In this document: in pieces, positions 62,840-64,000 of the stretch
Layout: each line of letters opens with the position of its first letter
How positions within the stretch are numbered: position 1 is the stretch's first letter
Assembly: GCF_008329905.1 (NCBI RefSeq)
Contig: NZ_CP032155.1
Coordinates: 3,224,001-3,288,000, forward strand
Origin: Mycobacterium sp. ELW1
GTDB taxonomy: Bacteria; Actinomycetota; Actinomycetes; Mycobacteriales; Mycobacteriaceae
Length of the DNA stretch: 64,000 nucleotides
Reading direction: 5' to 3'
Notes under the pieces: model-generated
What the model saw: the letters and a program-made list of their open reading frames with translations, nothing else
The model's database searches: none
Told to the model about the DNA's origin: nothing
Translations under genes and position numbers: made by a program

Positions 62840-63654
62840 GACCGATACCTCAGTGCGCGGCGCTCCAGGGAACGCACGATCGCATCAGTCGTGATGCCCA
62901 GCAGCGCATACACGATCAGACCGAAGATGATGATGTCGATGCGCAGGAAGTCGCGTGCGTTGTTGATCAAGTAGCCGATGCCTTTGTCGGCGTTGATCTG
63001 TTCGGCGACGATCAACGTCAGCCACGCGATCGCGAGTGATTGCCGCAGGCCCACCAGTACCTGGGGCGCGGCGCTGGGCAGAATGATGTTGGCGAACCGC
63101 TGACGAAATGAAAAGCCAAGCACCTCAGCTGTTTCGAACAATTTTGGGTCGACCTGTCGGATAGCCGAGAAGGTGTTGAGGTACAGCGGGAAACTGACAC
63201 CGAGCGCGACCAGCAGAACCTTGGGAAGTTCGCCGATACCGAACCACAGGATGAACAGCGGGATCAGACCGAGGTGAGGTAGCGCCCGCAACATCTGCAT
63301 AGGCGGGTCGACAGTCGCCTCGGTCCACCGGGACAGGCCCACCGCGCTGCCCAGGCCGATCCCGATCACGCCGCCGAGCAGCAGTCCCTGCACCACCCGC
63401 GCTCCGGATACCCGCAACGCATCGGCGAGCTGACCATTGCGGATGAGTTCGAGCCCGGCCTCGGCGATCAGCGACGGTGCCGGCAGTACTTCTTGGGAGA
63501 TGAATCCCAACGCGCTGCCCAGCTGCCACAACGCCAGCAGGAACACCGGCGAAGCCCACCGGGCGATCGTCCACTTACGCTCCCGGCGGCGTGGACGGGT
63601 GCGTGAACCGGCAGGCAGGACCGGCGCAGAAGCCTGCACGGCTGATGTGGTCAC
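62836..63654 (-). CDS. ssuC: Aliphatic sulfonate ABC transporter permease SsuC
   Basis: 272 residues from GTG 63654, six membrane helices. The EAA loop reads LFETAEVLGFSFRQRFANIILPSAAPQVLVGLR. GTG 63654 is chosen because GGGGGA lies 10 bp upstream; GTG 63678 has no visible ribosome binding site. First gene of the ssu operon. Confidence 0.92.
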   Translation of the reverse strand: MTTSAVQASAPVLPAGSRTRPRRRERKWTIARWASPVFLLALWQLGSALGFISQEVLPAPSLIAEAGLELIRNGQLADALRVSGARVVQGLLLGGVIGIGLGSAVGLSRWTEATVDPPMQMLRALPHLGLIPLFILWFGIGELPKVLLVALGVSFPLYLNTFSAIRQVDPKLFETAEVLGFSFRQRFANIILPSAAPQVLVGLRQSLAIAWLTLIVAEQINADKGIGYLINNARDFLRIDIIIFGLIVYALLGITTDAIVRSLERRALRYRS

Positions 63655-63707
63655 GGTGTGTGGGTCCCCCGGCGGCACGTGGGTGGCTGACGATCGGCAC
63701 GCGACAG

Positions 63708-63772
63708 CACGAATCAGCCGCGTCCATCGACCCTAAAAACGACCGCTCGCCCGGTGAAGGGTTTGATTCGTG
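63708..63772 (-). promoter_or_regulatory. Structured leader candidate of the ssu operon
   Basis: A perfect 9-bp inverted repeat CACGAATCA (63708-63716) / TGATTCGTG (63764-63772) encloses 47 bp. On the ssu (minus) strand this interior has two more possible pairings: ACCCT with AGGGT, and ACCG with CGGT (loop of 6). The last is followed by CGTTTTT, like a small intrinsic terminator. It could be a terminator for the gene at 63793-64000, an attenuator of the ssu operon or a riboswitch-like leader. No known SAM riboswitch core was recognised. Confidence 0.4.
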
Positions 63773-63792
63773 GTGACCAAAAGATCCGGGGG

Positions 63793-64000
63793 TCAGCGCC
63801 AGCCGTCAGCGGCCTTGGCGGCGCGAACCAGCGCATCGCACAGTTCCCGCAACTCGGCCGCGGCCGCACCCTCGTCGACCGCGGTCGCGACGTCTTCGGC
63901 GGCACACCGCACCTGGAACACCCGATCGGACAGTTCGGCGGCCTCGTCGGCTGAGAGCACCACGGCATCCTCGGGAATGGCGCTGCCCTTGACCAACGCG
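63793..64000 (-). CDS. C-terminal part of an unidentified protein
   Basis: The reading frame enters from beyond the right edge and ends at 63793. About 68 residues are seen (GSAIPEDAVVLSADEAAELSDRVF, RCAAEDVATAVDEGAAAAELRELCDALVRAAKA), mostly alpha-helical and Ala/Glu-rich with two cysteines. TTG at 63996 could be a start but is more likely internal. No family recognised. Same strand as the ssu operon, 139 bp before ssuC. Confidence 0.5.
   Translation of the reverse strand, partial: ALVKGSAIPEDAVVLSADEAAELSDRVFQVRCAAEDVATAVDEGAAAAELRELCDALVRAAKAADGWR

Noticed and set aside
63654..63792. SAM riboswitch upstream of ssuC
   Set aside because: Paired elements exist, but no conserved SAM-I, SAM-II or SAM-IV core could be recognised; reported only as an uncharacterised structure.

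Overview
The window is high-GC actinobacterial DNA, almost certainly from a non-tuberculous mycobacterium (Mycolicibacterium-like). The grounds are a complete yrbE-mce operon of the mycobacterial type, a PncA-type nicotinamidase, DUF1206/DUF4333/SCO6745-type proteins, frequent GTG starts with little or no leader, and many 1-4 bp stop/start overlaps inside operons. No rRNA, tRNA, insertion sequence or CRISPR array was recognised. Both ends cut genes (an FAD dehydrogenase on the left, an unknown protein on the right).

Left part (1-13.4 kb): the tail of a KstD-like dehydrogenase, a PadR regulator and a thioesterase precede an amino-sugar/galactoside utilisation cluster. That cluster holds a class II aldolase, a DeoR regulator, a KbaZ/GatZ-type subunit, an AgaS-type isomerase, a BadF-type sugar kinase, an EamA transporter, a GH4 glycosidase and a full sugar ABC importer. 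The logic is import, hydrolysis, phosphorylation, deamination/isomerisation and aldol cleavage through tagatose phosphates. No deacetylase or tagatose-6-phosphate kinase is visible.

Steroid/lipid part (13.5-28 kb): a full KstD-like dehydrogenase converges on a nine-gene minus-strand operon (yrbEA, yrbEB, mceA-F and a small secreted protein). A perfect match to the KstR operator consensus lies about 35 bp upstream of the operon, so it is a candidate steroid importer. An SDR, a TetR regulator with a palindromic operator, and an acyl-CoA dehydrogenase follow.

Middle (28-42 kb): a polyamine ABC operon potADBC, whose first gene appears to start at CTG; a frameshifted DedA gene; an HD-GYP protein with a LuxR-type DNA-binding tail; membrane proteins; pncA; and a 976-residue kinase/M23-like/aminotransferase fusion.

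The most interesting section is 41.5-46.8 kb: an MBL hydrolase, a glycosyltransferase / methyltransferase / (alpha/alpha)-toroid operon, a second methyltransferase and a TetR regulator. Two divergent promoter regions here share a 17-bp element (16 of 17 identical), one copy abutting a perfect TATAAT and the other overlapping the tetR start. This looks like a dedicated regulon for an unidentified glycoconjugate or glycolipid.

Right part (46.8-64 kb): membrane proteins, including a DoxX protein with seven 11-residue repeats; gluconate uptake (GntP, GntK, FCD regulator); a DUF4333 lipoprotein; an SCO6745-family protein; a kinase-like/beta-domain fusion; a carboxylesterase; a metal-efflux pair (ArsR + CDF) with a clear operator; and a sulfonate operon ssuCBAD with a structured leader candidate.
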